Source: Lachnospiraceae bacterium
GTDB taxonomy: Bacteria; Bacillota; Clostridia; Lachnospirales; Lachnospiraceae
Length of the DNA stretch: 33,256 nucleotides
Direction: 5' to 3'
Assembly: GCA_017453865.1 (NCBI GenBank)
Contig: JAFTEC010000064.1
Span: forward strand, 1 to 33,256
Position 1 is the stretch's first letter. Every line of letters begins with the position of its first letter. The translations under genes were made by a program, and so were the position numbers. This document shows positions 23,408-31,759 of this stretch, in pieces. The notes beneath the pieces were generated by a model. It searched no databases. It was not told the origin of the DNA and worked only from the letters and a program-made list of their open reading frames with translations.

Positions 23408-23854
23408 TCAGAGCTTGATGTCCTCCTGTTCCGGAGCCTCGGCACGCTGTCCCCTGACCCTGCCGTCCTCGGTGATGACCACCTTTGCGGGAGCTGCCGA
23501 CTTTTCCGCAAGCTGCTCCTCGAAAGCACCTTCCGCAGGAAGGTTCTGCATATCCCTAAGGATAGTCGGAAGCTTGTCAAGGAGCTTTCCCGCCATCCTT
23601 TCAAAGGCAAAGGAGTTGTCCGTGACCATAGCCTTCTGGAATGAATTCTCGGGAGAAACCCGGGTCTGTACCACCCCGCGGTTTTCCTTCTGAAGCTCTT
23701 CGATCTCATGCTGCCTTGTTAAGGAGCTTATACCTTTCGCTTCTTCTACGGGATTAACCTTCTCTACGGGGTTTACTCTTAAATTCCGATTCGGATCACT
23801 GACCCTGCCGGCGTCATAAAAGCTTGGTACCGAAGAATTGATTCTCATAGACAT
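23408..23854 (-). CDS. Unknown 148-residue protein of the flagellar (SigD) regulon
   Basis: The ATG at 23854 is preceded by AAAGGAGG seven bases upstream, and a terminator follows the stop, so this is a well-defined single-gene unit. The protein is hydrophilic with no signal peptide or membrane helix. It starts MSMRINSSVPSFYDAGRV, reminiscent of flagellin-type N-termini, then a short duplicated VNPVEKVNPVEE. A helical centre follows (ISSLTRQHEIEELQKENRG and FERMAGKLLDKLPTILRDM), then an acidic C-terminus. I do not recognise a family. A SigD-type promoter upstream and flagellar genes downstream point to a late flagellar function such as a regulator, chaperone or minor component; which one is not evident. 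Confidence 0.8.
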   Translation of the reverse strand: MSMRINSSVPSFYDAGRVSDPNRNLRVNPVEKVNPVEEAKGISSLTRQHEIEELQKENRGVVQTRVSPENSFQKAMVTDNSFAFERMAGKLLDKLPTILRDMQNLPAEGAFEEQLAEKSAAPAKVVITEDGRVRGQRAEAPEQEDIKL

Positions 23855-23940
23855 ATGGCCGCCTCCTTTCCCTCAAATATTTTTGACATGACGTTTGCCA
23901 TAAAACGCACAAAAAACAAGCTGCACGTCTTACACCTATA

Positions 23941-23967
23941 ATATCGGCTGTTTTTTAAAAATCTTTA
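23941..23967 (-). promoter_or_regulatory. SigD-type flagellar promoter
   Basis: On the minus strand TAAAGATT (23967-23960), 11 bases, then GCCGATAT (23948-23941): an almost exact match to the flagellar sigma (SigD/FliA) consensus, with 15 bases between TAAA and GCCGATAT. It starts a leader of about 80 bases before the unknown 148-residue gene and lies just beyond the glgB stop codon. Confidence 0.85.
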
Positions 23968-23982
23968 GTCCCTGTCTTAATT

Positions 23983-25896
23983 TCAGTCAAATTTGTATAT
24001 CACGGCTCCGAAGGGCGGAAGGGTAAAGCCTATTGAATAGGGCTGATTATCCCATTCGATCTTTTCCGCCTTCACGGTCTTCTGTACTTTTGCTCCCGTA
24101 CCGCCGAAGCGGGTCTCATCACTATTCAGCACCAGAGTGCATTTTGCCTCTTTCGGAAGACCCATGCGGTAGTCATCTCTCTCTATGGGGGTGAAATTGA
24201 CCACAACTGCCAGATTGTTCTTTCCCGTGGAATTCATACGGATATAGGAGTAAAGGCTCTTATCCGTATCGTCGGCATTTATCCACTTAAAGCCCCTGCT
24301 GTCATTGTCAAACTCCCAGAGAGCGCTGTACTCCCTGTATATCCTCAGAAGCTCCTTTGAATATGCCTGCAGCGCTGCATGGTTTGCGTCGTCCAAAAGG
24401 AACCAGTCGATCTCTCTTTCCTCGCTCCATTCCCTCTCCTGTCCGAACTCCTGACCCATAAACAGCAGCTTCTTTCCGCTGTGGGTCATCATAAAGGCAT
24501 AGCCGACCCTCAGATTTGCAAACTTTTCCTGGGGACTTCCGGGCATTTTATTTAGCATTGAGCATTTAAGATGCACCACCTCGTCATGGGACAGCACCAG
24601 AATATAATTCTCCGCGGAATTATAGCTCATGGCGAAGGTCATCTTGTAGTGGTTATTCCTTCTGAAATAGGGATCCAGCTTCATATAGTCGCAGAAATCA
24701 TGCATCCATCCCATATTCCACTTGAAGGAGAAGCCAAGGCCGTCATCCTCCGGCCTTGCGGTCACCTTCGGCCAGGCCGTGGATTCCTCCGCGATCATCA
24801 TGACTCCCTTATTAGCCCCGAGGATCACTGAATTCAGATGCTTAAAGAACTCGATGGCCTCCAGGTTCTTGTTTCCGCCGTATTTATTTGCGACCCATTC
24901 CCCGTCGCGCTTTCCGTAATCAAGATAGAGCATTGATGCCACCGCATCCACTCTCAGACCGTCAATATGGAATTCCTCCACCCAATATGCCGCATTGGCA
25001 ATAAGGAAATTGCTGACCTCACTTTTTCCGTAATTAAAGATCTTTGTGCCCCAGTCGGGATGCTCTCCCTTTCTGGGATCGGAATACTCGAACAGGGGCT
25101 CGCCGTCAAAATTTGCAAGTCCATGCTCGTCTCTGGGGAAATGAGCCGGTACCCAGTCAAGTATCACTCCCACATTGTTTCTGTGGAGCTTGTCAACGAG
25201 ATACCTGAAATCATCGGGATCTCCGTAACGGGAGGTGGGGGCATAGTAGCCTGTAACCTGATATCCCCAGGAACCGTCAAAGGGATGCTCTGCGATCCCC
25301 ATAAGCTCTACATGGGTATATTTCATTTCCTTTAAGTACGACGTTAATCTGTCGGCAAATTCCCTGTAGCTGTAGAATCCGTCGTTCTCTTCGGTGGGAT
25401 GTCTCATCCAGGAACCCATATGACACTCATAGATAGCCATGGGTTCACGGTTCATGTCCTTCTTTTCCCTCTCCTTAAGCCACTTGCCGTCTCCCCATTT
25501 GTAGGGCTTTCCGTTCTTTCCGGAGATAAAGGTTCTTGAAGCGGTTCCCGGTCTCAGCTCCGCATAGGAAGCAAAGGGATCCGCCTTGTAGATGGTGCTT
25601 CCGTTCCCTTTTTCTATGAAAAACTTATAGAGCTGGCCGCTTTCCACCCCGGGAATAAACTTCTGCCATATCCCAACGCCCTCCAGCCTTACCATGGGGT
25701 CCGCCGTTGTATCCCAGTTATTGAATTCCCCTACTACGTGTACCTCCCTTGCGTGAGGTGCCCACACCGCAAAGAAGAAGCCGTCCTTGCCGTCCTCCGT
25801 GCTTGGGTGTGCTCCGAGCTTCGAATAGATCCTGTAGTGGGTGCCGTTTCCGAAAAGATACTGATCATCTTCTGAAATAAATACTTTTTCCCTCAT
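23983..25896 (-). CDS. glgB: 1,4-alpha-glucan branching enzyme GlgB
   Basis: 637 residues, GH13 family. The enzyme cuts alpha-1,4 glucan and rejoins it as alpha-1,6 branches in glycogen, in the cytoplasm. An N-terminal CBM48-type beta-sandwich (FFAVWAPHAREVHVVGEFNNWD) leads to the barrel: VGVILDWVPAHFPRDEHGL, IDGLRVDAVASMLYLDY with the nucleophile Asp317, MMIAEEST with the acid Glu370, and LSHDEVVH. A C-terminal beta domain ends the protein. All active-site residues are present. Its ATG overlaps the stop codon of the upstream TPR/AAA-like gene by four bases, so the two are translationally coupled. Other glycogen genes are not in the window. Confidence 0.97.
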   Translation of the reverse strand: MREKVFISEDDQYLFGNGTHYRIYSKLGAHPSTEDGKDGFFFAVWAPHAREVHVVGEFNNWDTTADPMVRLEGVGIWQKFIPGVESGQLYKFFIEKGNGSTIYKADPFASYAELRPGTASRTFISGKNGKPYKWGDGKWLKEREKKDMNREPMAIYECHMGSWMRHPTEENDGFYSYREFADRLTSYLKEMKYTHVELMGIAEHPFDGSWGYQVTGYYAPTSRYGDPDDFRYLVDKLHRNNVGVILDWVPAHFPRDEHGLANFDGEPLFEYSDPRKGEHPDWGTKIFNYGKSEVSNFLIANAAYWVEEFHIDGLRVDAVASMLYLDYGKRDGEWVANKYGGNKNLEAIEFFKHLNSVILGANKGVMMIAEESTAWPKVTARPEDDGLGFSFKWNMGWMHDFCDYMKLDPYFRRNNHYKMTFAMSYNSAENYILVLSHDEVVHLKCSMLNKMPGSPQEKFANLRVGYAFMMTHSGKKLLFMGQEFGQEREWSEEREIDWFLLDDANHAALQAYSKELLRIYREYSALWEFDNDSRGFKWINADDTDKSLYSYIRMNSTGKNNLAVVVNFTPIERDDYRMGLPKEAKCTLVLNSDETRFGGTGAKVQKTVKAEKIEWDNQPYSIGFTLPPFGAVIYKFD

Positions 25897-28307
25897 ATAA
25901 AATCCTTCTCCCTTAAGATTATCATGTCGTCATCATCATAACGCTTACCCACTACCACATCCAGGAAGTGTCCGGGTGTCTTCCTGTTAACATGCCTTAT
26001 GGCATCGTCCACTATTTCCTCCACCTCGTCTATGGTAACGAAATGGTCCGCCGTCTGCCGCTCATCTATCTTTGTGTAAAGAGCAAGAACCCCAAGGTCG
26101 TCTATGATGTACTCCTGCTCCTTCGCATATTCCCTGCCATGGAAGACCAGATCGTCATTGGTGTAGGTAGGGATCTCGATCTTCACATCAAAAATATCGT
26201 CAAACCAGTCCTTCTTCCGGTTGCGTTCCAGCATCCTGTAGGAGGCCTTTGTCTCCTCCAGAATGAGAAGTATGGAAGTCTCCGGCCTGGTGAGTACCTC
26301 ATGGATATTTTCAAGTGAGGCGTCATTAAGGTCCGCTGCATGCTCGATCACAAGGGCACATCCGTCCAGCGCCTGCAGTACGTCCAGAACGTTCTTTGTA
26401 TTAAAGAGATCCGCGGGTATTTTCGCCACCTTCCCGACAAATTCTTCGGGATGCTCATGCATATAGCCCCTGGCAAGGGCATTCGCAAGGTTGATCCTTG
26501 CGCTCTGCTCGTTTCCGGTAATAAAGACATTTCCGCTGTGTCCGTTCAATCTCATACGGTTAAGGGCATCCCTTATGATGTCCGGAAGATCATGCATCGG
26601 CAGGAACTGGGCAAAAATATCCTTTTCTTCATCATCAAAGCCCTTAACAGGCTGAGGCTCCGGAGCCACATACTTTTTCTTTTTTTCCGAAGGCTCTTTC
26701 CGGACCCTGACTTTTTCCTCAGGGATCTCATCCCCGGTAATATCCTCATCAGAGACATCATCCCCGGTAATATCCTCATCAGGGACATCATCTTCGGGAA
26801 TCTCCTCAGGTTCCCTTATCTTCCGAATGGAATTCACCTTTTCCCTGTGCTCACGAAGAAGCCCCGTAAGGTCGCTGGTAATGGCAAGGGTCTCTCTCTT
26901 CATGCCCTCCTTCGGTCTTTCGGGCGCTGCTTCCCTTATCTCTTCCCCGTGTTCTTCCTCCGGCTCCACGTGAACCGGCTCCTCGGGAAGCGGCTCCTCG
27001 GTTTCAACCTTTATATGCTCCAGTGACTTCTTCTTTACTTCCTCGAGTCTCTTTTTGTCGTGCTGCTCCTTCTGACGGCTCCAGCCGCTTAAGATGTCAT
27101 CTATATTAATCTGCCCCGTTATCTGCTTTTCCGCAGCCTCGGGACTATCGGGGATATTTAAGCTCAGCTGGCCGTCGTAATCCTCCGAAAGGATCCGGGC
27201 GAATTCCCTTTCCACATCACTTGTTCTGTGACTTCCGATATTAAGAGGCTTCCTGTTCGCAAAAACATCATCATCCTCAGCATTTATCCTTGCTGCAGGA
27301 GGCTCCTCCCTAGGGATAAAGGCCTCGGCTCCCGTCTCCTCCGCGGTTATCTCATTTACATCCGTATCCGCCTTCATGGGAGTGATATCCTCCATCGGCG
27401 GCAGGGCGACCTCCTTTTCCCTTAAGGGTTCTCCGGTCTTTTTCTCCAGATCCGTCATGTTCTTTTTCAGCTCGGCCTGAAGATTCATTGTGCTGTATTT
27501 ATCCAGATTTACAGAGGGCTCCTTTATCTCCTCAACACCCAGTCTCTCATTTACTTCCTTGTCGGGGATCCTGTTTGTGGGCTGATTCGACGGCTGGATA
27601 TTGGTTATCTCTATGGAAAGAGGTTCCGATGGTTTTTCTTCCTCTTCTTCACTCCTCGCCGCCGAAATATCCTCAGCGGCGGCAAGCACCTCTATACCGT
27701 CTCTGTGATCGAACTTATGCTGCTGTTCGGGGGTCAGCTCCTCATACTGCATTTTCAGCTTCATAGCCTCGGTAACATACCTGCCATGCCCGAACCACAG
27801 TATAAGCCTGTCACATTCCTCGACACATTTTTCCTTCTCACCGGCCTCAGAGTAAAGCCTCGCCAGCTCAAAGCCCCATCTTTCCTGGTAATCTACATTT
27901 TTCAGCTGCTCCAGTATCTCTATCCTCTGGCCTATACCCACCTTTGTGAAATCATAAAATTTGTACTGCAGCACAAAGGTGCTGGGATCCTGCGGCGCCA
28001 GCTGCATATATTCTTTAAGATATCCGACAGAATTTGTCAGATCCCCCATTTTAATGGAGAGCTCACAGAGGGCATAGATAATGGATTTGGCATTGGGACA
28101 TCTGGCATCCGCCATCAGAAGGATATCCCTTGCTTCTTCGTATCTTCTGTTTACCTTGTATATTTCACTGATCAGACTTAAAGTCCTTACGCTTCTGACC
28201 TTTCTCCAGTCAATAGCGTCGGCCTTCAGAAGAGCCTCGTGATATTCATGGTTTTGTGCAAGCGACCTTATCTGCTCCAGCCGCACATTATATTCGTAAC
28301 GATCCAA
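25893..28307 (-). CDS. TPR protein with acidic linker and degenerate AAA-like domain
   Basis: 804 residues. Residues 1 to about 200 contain TPR-like helical pairs (NHEYHEALLKADAI, NRRYEEARDILLMADARCP, LTNSVGYLKEYMQLAPQDP). Residues about 210-560 are a low-complexity, mostly acidic linker with a 10-residue tandem repeat (DEDITGDDVS). Residues about 565-804 resemble the CbxX/CfxQ-type AAA fold, but the P-loop is ITGNEQSARIN without GK[ST], and the Walker B strand reads CALVIEHAADL without the Asp-Glu pair. It is probably a binding or scaffold module, not an active ATPase. The start is TTG, supported by GGAG seven bases upstream; a strong promoter lies about 70 bases before it. Coupling to glgB suggests a link with glycogen, but no direct evidence of function is seen. 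Confidence 0.75.
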   Translation of the reverse strand: MDRYEYNVRLEQIRSLAQNHEYHEALLKADAIDWRKVRSVRTLSLISEIYKVNRRYEEARDILLMADARCPNAKSIIYALCELSIKMGDLTNSVGYLKEYMQLAPQDPSTFVLQYKFYDFTKVGIGQRIEILEQLKNVDYQERWGFELARLYSEAGEKEKCVEECDRLILWFGHGRYVTEAMKLKMQYEELTPEQQHKFDHRDGIEVLAAAEDISAARSEEEEEKPSEPLSIEITNIQPSNQPTNRIPDKEVNERLGVEEIKEPSVNLDKYSTMNLQAELKKNMTDLEKKTGEPLREKEVALPPMEDITPMKADTDVNEITAEETGAEAFIPREEPPAARINAEDDDVFANRKPLNIGSHRTSDVEREFARILSEDYDGQLSLNIPDSPEAAEKQITGQINIDDILSGWSRQKEQHDKKRLEEVKKKSLEHIKVETEEPLPEEPVHVEPEEEHGEEIREAAPERPKEGMKRETLAITSDLTGLLREHREKVNSIRKIREPEEIPEDDVPDEDITGDDVSDEDITGDEIPEEKVRVRKEPSEKKKKYVAPEPQPVKGFDDEEKDIFAQFLPMHDLPDIIRDALNRMRLNGHSGNVFITGNEQSARINLANALARGYMHEHPEEFVGKVAKIPADLFNTKNVLDVLQALDGCALVIEHAADLNDASLENIHEVLTRPETSILLILEETKASYRMLERNRKKDWFDDIFDVKIEIPTYTNDDLVFHGREYAKEQEYIIDDLGVLALYTKIDERQTADHFVTIDEVEEIVDDAIRHVNRKTPGHFLDVVVGKRYDDDDMIILREKDFI
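26731..26790 (-). repeat. 30-bp tandem repeat in the linker of the TPR/AAA-like gene
   Basis: Positions 26731-26760 and 26761-26790 are identical except for one base (agaga/aggga). The unit encodes DEDITGDDVS-type ten-residue repeats, in frame, and a diverged third copy flanks it. Confidence 0.9.
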
Positions 28308-28377
28308 TTTTTTTCTCCAGAAAAGACAAAAACAAGCTCACCGGACGTCTTCCCTCCGTATGAACATAATCCCTATT

Positions 28378-28406
28378 AGGATAGCACAGCCCCTTTATGG
28401 TGTCAA
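28378..28406 (-). promoter_or_regulatory. Promoter of the TPR/AAA-glgB operon
   Basis: On the minus strand a perfect TTGACA (28406-28401), 17 bases, then TATCCT (28383-28378) with an upstream TG (extended -10). It lies 71 bases before the TTG start codon. Confidence 0.75.
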
Positions 28407-28442
28407 AAACCGGCATCGTCCGGCAAAAGACCGAAAAGCGAT

Positions 28443-31400
28443 TTAATTTGCCCTGTTGGAATCCAGTATCCTGTGGGCAGCATTTATAAGCATATGAGTA
28501 ATGATGCCGAGGTCCCTGTTAAGCGTCTGGGGGAGTGTCGGCACACGGTCATACAGAACCTGCAGATACTCATATTTCGAATCCAGAAAGTCTGTTATCA
28601 CCGCCGTATATACCGGTGAACCGCCGGATCTCGGTATAAGCTCATCATTGAGTATTCCATGTATCTCCACCCTGTAAGGATCCTTTTCTATGCAGATCTT
28701 CACCCTGTTACCCAGCTTCAGCCCTTCCGGTTCATCAATAAAGAGCTTGACGATATTCTCTGTCATAAGTGTGGTGACACCGTATGACACCGGTGCATCC
28801 CCTGCCTCGTCGAGACCCTGAATGGTAACAGGCTCCGCATCAACCACCTTTACGTTTCCGCTCTCACCGTCACGGCCGTCCACAAGGAATAATGCCATTA
28901 TAAGGAAGTAGATATTCCGGGTGAGCCAGAAAAGGAGAACTACGATGCCGAAAGCCTTCGTAACGGCAAGTATGACTATGGAGCGGATGATACCGATAAC
29001 AGACAGCCCTATCAGCACATAAAAGGGTATATTGAAATTTGCGTCTCCCCTATTCTTTACCCGCCTTCCGGATTTGTCGGTCACCTCGAAGACAGATGCC
29101 GAGATACCAAAGGTTTCCCTGAAAAGAGGTATCAAGAGATGAGGCATAACGCTCATTTCATATATGCCGCTCCACTTTAATGATATCGCGTTGCGGCTGA
29201 ATACCCTCAGTGTCAGATCCTGAAATATGTACATTGGCAGCCAGTATACCAATAGATCCAGCCATCCGCACTTAAATACGGGTACCGTAAATACAGCGAA
29301 CAGCAGAGGTGTTATGAGATATAATGCACATTTCAGAGGCGAATACCAGTAAATTACGGAGCTTAGGTAGCTCAGCTTCTGCTCAAAGGAAAGACCCTTC
29401 TGACTGAGAAGCTTCAGCTTTTTCGCGGTACCGATGACTCCTCTTCCCCAGCGCCTCCTCTGCTGTATATGCTCCTTATAGGTATTCGGAGTGGTTCCGC
29501 TTGCCATAGGCTCGGGAAGCGCAAGACTTATATAGCCCGCGGCCTCGATAAGCATTCCCGTTGCGAAGTCCTCTGTTATGGACTCGGTATAAAACCCGCC
29601 CACGGCATCAAGAGCCTCTCTCGAAAGAACGGTATTGGAGCCTCCGTAGATAACGCTGTTTGAAGTAGTCTTTGCAACCTCGACGGTACGATAGAAGAAA
29701 TCCTGCTCATTTGGCGCATTCTTTTCGGAATACAGCGCATGCTGGAAGATATCCGGCTCGTAGAAGCACTGGGGTGTCTGCAGAAGTCCCAGACCCTTTT
29801 CCTCACCCCGCTGCTTTTTCGAATCCACAAAGTACGGTATGGTGTTCAGGAGAAAATGGCTCATGGGTATCATATCCGCGTCGAAGGTAACGATATATGG
29901 CGAGCTTGTATGTGCCATGGCGTTATTCAGATTACCGGCCTTTGCGCCCTTATTGTCCGGCCTGTCAAAATAGCCGACACCCATTTCCTCCGCGAGCTTT
30001 CTAATCTCAGGTCTTCTGTTGTCATCGCAGAGCCAGATATGGACCTTTGACTTATCGGGATACAAAAGATGATTGCAGCCGTTAATGGTTTTTCTGAGGA
30101 GCTCCGCCGGTTCATTATAGGTTGCAATGAAGACATCCACATCCGGAAATTCCTCATCTTTAATGACCGGCACAGGGTACTCCTTCATACCCATCAGATT
30201 CCTGTAAAGGACCAATGATTCGATAAAGCCCAGTATCTCCACAAAAAGAAGCAGGACATTGGCGACCACCGGAAGAACTCCCATTTTGAACGGAACAGAG
30301 AATCGTATACGCCAGACAAGATACAGTATCGTAAAAAACATACTTAATATCAGGGCTGCCATTCGTATAACGGCCCTCGTTTTCTCTTTATCCGTCACGT
30401 TCCGGTTTTTCCCGCCGATATCGTCATAGTCGGCTTGACTCTTTTTCCCGAATAAAGAATAAAGTATCCGGAGGATAAAAAACAGTATAAGCCCGATCCC
30501 GACAAACAGAGCGTTCCTTGGCCAGTCCCCGACCGCATTCAGGACCTCCCGATCCGAGTGAATGACAAAGAAACGCAAAAGACCGTTTGCTTTTGTTACA
30601 GCCGCAGGCTCAGAGATACTTAAGGGGTCTTCCCCCCGTACAAGAGAACGCACCCACTGACCGTAGGCTGTAAGATCATTTTCCCTTATGGAGGATGCCG
30701 GTTTATAATCCGGTTTCAGCATTGCTGAGCTCTCGTTTTTATTCGAAAAGCTCCACACAACGAAGCTGATATTATGCTCCCTAAGATACGAAAACCATTC
30801 GGCGGCCGAAGCATAATCTGTCTTGCCGTCACCCGTCTCTTCAGATAATCCGCATTCGGAAATAAATACAGGCAGACCGCCCTCGACAGCTGTCTTCAGT
30901 TCCGACCTCAGCTCCTCCTTATGGCTTGCGGCATAAAAGTGAAGGGAATACATCAGATTATCCCCGTTGACCGGCGACATCATGGAAGGCGTAAGCATCC
31001 TGTCATAAGCAGGTGTTCCCACAACGATAACAGAGGAGGGACTTTTTTCCCGTACCACAGGGATCACTTCCTCGGCATATTTCTTTACTTCCAGCCAGGT
31101 AGTATCTCCATTGGGCTCATTACATATTTCATATATTATATTGGGGCAGTCGGGATAGGCAGCGGTAATGGTGTCAAAAAACTCCTCAGCATACCTTTTA
31201 TTGACGTTGGGATCCTGTTCCTCCAGAACGTGCCAGTCCACCAGAACGTACATATCAGCTGCGATAGCCGCATCCACTCCCTTTTTTACCAGCGACAGAG
31301 TCTCCTCCTTATTCCCGTTCACATATTCCTGGGAGTAGGCGGCAAGCCTTATCAGGTTACAGCTCCAGTCTGAGGAAAGATACCTGAATTTCTCTTCGCT

Positions 31401-31643
31401 CACAAAGTCGGGATACCAGGTGAGGCCGTGGGTACTGATTCCTCTAAGGACAACAGTATTTCCATCCCTGTCCTTCAGCTCGGTCCCCTCCACATGAAGC
31501 GCTCCGTTTACGGAAGGCCTTGCTGTTTCCACCTTTTCCGCGCTCTTACCCTCCGTTGCAAAAGCACTGACAGAAAAACAGAAAAGCAAAACCGCAGTAA
31601 GTATAAATACCGGTAACCTCCGTAAAAATCTGTTCTTCCTCAC
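28443..31643 (-). CDS. Fusion of secreted GH5 cellulase domain and cellulose synthase (BcsA-like GT2)
   Basis: 1066 residues from GTG 31643, with GAGGAG nine bases before it; a TTG at 31727 is open but would bury the signal peptide. Order: signal peptide/anchor (1 to about 32); a GH5 domain (about 45-335) with acid/base Glu176 in EICNEPNG and nucleophile Glu263 in ISECG; a membrane helix (about 377-397); two or three more helices; then a cytosolic GT2 cellulose synthase core. The core has FIATYNEP, LCDDN near 540, DADM at 588-591, TED at 690-692, QQRRRW at 727-732 and the gating loop FEVTDK at 852-857. More helices follow, then a PilZ-like C-terminal domain lacking the c-di-GMP motifs. The synthase makes and extrudes beta-1,4-glucan while the GH5 domain faces outside. 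No separate BcsB or BcsC gene is visible. Confidence 0.9.
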   Translation of the reverse strand: MRKNRFLRRLPVFILTAVLLFCFSVSAFATEGKSAEKVETARPSVNGALHVEGTELKDRDGNTVVLRGISTHGLTWYPDFVSEEKFRYLSSDWSCNLIRLAAYSQEYVNGNKEETLSLVKKGVDAAIAADMYVLVDWHVLEEQDPNVNKRYAEEFFDTITAAYPDCPNIIYEICNEPNGDTTWLEVKKYAEEVIPVVREKSPSSVIVVGTPAYDRMLTPSMMSPVNGDNLMYSLHFYAASHKEELRSELKTAVEGGLPVFISECGLSEETGDGKTDYASAAEWFSYLREHNISFVVWSFSNKNESSAMLKPDYKPASSIRENDLTAYGQWVRSLVRGEDPLSISEPAAVTKANGLLRFFVIHSDREVLNAVGDWPRNALFVGIGLILFFILRILYSLFGKKSQADYDDIGGKNRNVTDKEKTRAVIRMAALILSMFFTILYLVWRIRFSVPFKMGVLPVVANVLLLFVEILGFIESLVLYRNLMGMKEYPVPVIKDEEFPDVDVFIATYNEPAELLRKTINGCNHLLYPDKSKVHIWLCDDNRRPEIRKLAEEMGVGYFDRPDNKGAKAGNLNNAMAHTSSPYIVTFDADMIPMSHFLLNTIPYFVDSKKQRGEEKGLGLLQTPQCFYEPDIFQHALYSEKNAPNEQDFFYRTVEVAKTTSNSVIYGGSNTVLSREALDAVGGFYTESITEDFATGMLIEAAGYISLALPEPMASGTTPNTYKEHIQQRRRWGRGVIGTAKKLKLLSQKGLSFEQKLSYLSSVIYWYSPLKCALYLITPLLFAVFTVPVFKCGWLDLLVYWLPMYIFQDLTLRVFSRNAISLKWSGIYEMSVMPHLLIPLFRETFGISASVFEVTDKSGRRVKNRGDANFNIPFYVLIGLSVIGIIRSIVILAVTKAFGIVVLLFWLTRNIYFLIMALFLVDGRDGESGNVKVVDAEPVTIQGLDEAGDAPVSYGVTTLMTENIVKLFIDEPEGLKLGNRVKICIEKDPYRVEIHGILNDELIPRSGGSPVYTAVITDFLDSKYEYLQVLYDRVPTLPQTLNRDLGIITHMLINAAHRILDSNRAN

Positions 31644-31683
31644 CCCGTTACTCTCCTCTACAGACTTTTTTCCGTACACCAAT

Positions 31684-31707
31684 ATCCCGTGCGTATCCAC
31701 ACGGGAT
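31684..31707 (-). promoter_or_regulatory. Perfect 8-bp inverted repeat in the leader of the cellulose synthase fusion
   Basis: ATCCCGTG (31684-31691) and CACGGGAT (31700-31707) are exact inverted repeats around an 8-base centre. They lie between the candidate promoter and the ribosome binding site, so the element may be an operator or a leader hairpin. No T run follows, which argues against a terminator. Confidence 0.55.
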
Positions 31708-31730
31708 CGGATTTTCTCTCTTTTCAAATG

Positions 31731-31759
31731 AGTTTATCCTTTTTTCCGGAATTATTCAA
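31731..31759 (-). promoter_or_regulatory. Candidate promoter of the cellulase-cellulose synthase gene
   Basis: On the minus strand TTGAAT (31759-31754), 17 bases, then TAAACT (31736-31731), a four-to-five-of-six match at each box. The leader would be about 80 bases and would contain the 8-bp inverted repeat. Confidence 0.45.

Noticed and set aside
23308-23709. 133-codon minus-strand frame overlapping the SigD-driven gene
   Set aside because: It is in another frame of the 148-residue gene, crosses its terminator, is Arg/Ser-rich and lacks a ribosome binding site.
26340-27026. 228-codon plus-strand frame opposite the TPR/AAA-like gene
   Set aside because: Its length is explained by the absence of antisense stops in an acidic low-complexity region.
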